This document shows, piece by piece, positions 63,101 to 64,000 of a stretch of 64,000 bases of DNA. Made by a program: the position numbers and the translations under genes. The notes under the pieces were generated by a model. That model searched no databases. It was not told the origin of the DNA and was given only the letters and a program-made list of their open reading frames with translations. The number at the start of each line of letters is the position of its first letter. The stretch's first letter is position 1. Origin of the DNA: Crossaster papposus (lineage: Eukaryota > Echinodermata > Asteroidea > Velatida > Solasteridae); contig JBAIAA010000009.1 in assembly GCA_037893245.1 (NCBI GenBank), positions 3,224,001-3,288,000 on the forward strand. The letters run 5' to 3'.

Positions 63101-64000
63101 TATTTTTCTCGACATATATCTGAGATGCGAACCTCAACGTTATTGGAGAATGAAGAGACATTCACTACCTCCACATCTGAGCTAACATATCGCCAAAATT
63201 TCACCGGAAGAGACCAAAACTTTAAGACTCATGCGTCAGGACACTGGCGGCATAGGCCTATGCGGCAATACACGTGTACACGCATAACAATAAGAAAACA
63301 TGGCTGCGAATGCGGATAATGTTATGAACTTATATCTGAGCTGCAAACCTCAACGTTGTTCGAGAATGAAGAGACCCTCGCCTGCTCGACATCTGAGCCA
63401 AAATATTTCCAAATTTCCCAGTGGAAAAAAACCAAACTGTGAGACTCATACGTTAGGACACGGGCGGCATAGGCCTATAAGGCAATACACGTGTACATAC
63501 AAACACATCAGAAAACATGGCTGCAAATGAGGATATTTTTCTCGACATATATCTGAGCTGCGAGCCTCAACGTTGTTCGAGAATGAAGAGACACTCACCA
63601 GCTCGACATCCGAGCCACAATATTGCCAAATTTCTCACTGAAAAAAACCCAAACTGTGAGACTCATGCGTCAGGACACTGGCGGCATAGGCCTATGAGGC
63701 AATACACGTGTACGTACATACACATGAGAAAACATGGCTGCGAATGAGGATAATGTTCTCGACATATATCTGAGCTGCGAACCTCAACGTTGTTCGAGAA
63801 TGAAGAGACACTCACCAGCTCGACATCTGAGCCAAAATATTGCCATATTTCTCACTGGAACAAACCTAAACTGAGAGACTCATGCGTCAGGACACTGGCG
63901 GCATATGCCTATGTGGCACTACACGTGTACATACAAACACATCAGAAAACATGGCTGCGAATGAGGATATTTTTCTCGACATATATCTGAGCTGCGAGCC

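Larger units (their letters stand above)
13065..64000. repeat. Satellite array, right part (217-bp monomer, to window end)
   Basis: The monomer interrupted at 3536 resumes here with the duplicated ATAA (13065-13068), then TGTTCTCGATACATATCTG, and the tandem array continues without any other gene to 64000. Spacing of equivalent points is mostly 217 bp, with some 216-219 and rare 157- and 160-bp units. Four zones can be told apart. About 13-20 kb has the ACGCACGCACATAAG and GATAATTTGATGAAC classes. About 20-42.8 kb is rich in GGATATTTTTCTCGAC and CACTACACGTGTACAT monomers. About 42.8-55.4 kb has TACACGGGTA or TACACATGTA in place of TACACGTGTA in many monomers, and TTCGACTTATATTT variants. About 55.4-64 kb has TATTGGAGAATG and GATAATGTTATGAAC variants. 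Short open frames are repeat artefacts. Confidence 0.97.

Noticed and set aside
13065-64000. Hundreds of short open frames (about 60-128 codons) with similar peptides, on both strands
   Set aside because: They are translations of the 217-bp satellite. The period is not a multiple of three, frames close within about one or two monomers, many begin at TTG or GTG, and no frame is favoured.
13065-64000. Peptides such as CEPQRCSRMKRHSPARH and LTGKNPNCETH resemble C2H2 zinc fingers and their linkers
   Set aside because: The pieces fall in frames that shift at every monomer, are cut by stops and lack proper finger spacing. The likeness is probably chance.
1-64000. CRISPR-like regular repeats
   Set aside because: Repeat units are about 217 bp and contiguous with no unique spacers, and the context is eukaryotic.
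13065-64000. CENP-B box in the monomer
   Set aside because: The nearest candidate, TTCGAGAATGAAGAG, lacks the conserved A and CGGG positions of the known box.
13065-64000. Heat-shock element in TTCGAGAATGAAG
   Set aside because: Only two of the three alternating 5-bp units are present, which is too weak to call.

Overview
The window looks like eukaryotic, probably metazoan, heterochromatin. It is a very long tandem satellite array with about a 217-bp monomer, interrupted once by a structurally complete Ty3/Gypsy LTR retrotransposon. I see no host protein-coding gene, rRNA, tRNA or CRISPR array. The host species cannot be fixed from the sequence. An invertebrate animal is my best guess, resting only on the Gypsy-type element and the higher-order satellite, and it is low confidence.

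Layout. (1) 1-3536: satellite array. (2) 3537-13064: the retrotransposon, lying on the minus strand, flanked by an ATAA target-site duplication. In element order it has a 5' LTR (12234-13064, carrying a private 295-bp insertion at its TATA box), a primer-binding site matching the tRNA-Leu 3' end, gag (ATG at 12104), a canonical GGGAAAC -1 frameshift site with a downstream stem-loop at the gag stop, pol (protease, RT, RNase H, integrase), an extra third ORF where an envelope gene might be expected, about 1.1 kb of non-coding DNA, a polypurine tract and the 3' LTR (3537-4072). Apart from the insertion, the LTRs differ at only two of 536 positions and the three reading frames are open, so the copy is young. 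(3) 13065-64000: the array continues to the window end. Together the two array parts hold roughly 250 monomers.

The array is not homogeneous. It is built from nested higher-order repeats with offsets near 434, 844, 869, 1085, 1303, 1519, 1955, 2113, 2389 and 4159 bp. A nearly identical 4.16-kb tandem duplication covers about 26.94-35.69 kb. Most monomers carry two perfect short palindromes about 17 bp apart (an AGGCCT- or CATATG-centred one, and TACACGTGTA). A 157-bp deletion class lacks both and recurs 15 times. In about 42.8-55.4 kb the second palindrome is commonly broken to TACACGGGTA or TACACATGTA. A 184-bp foreign insert with 8-bp target duplications was captured once and then amplified with its host block.

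The many short open frames in the array are by-products of an AT-moderate tandem repeat whose period is not a multiple of three. They are not annotated as genes.
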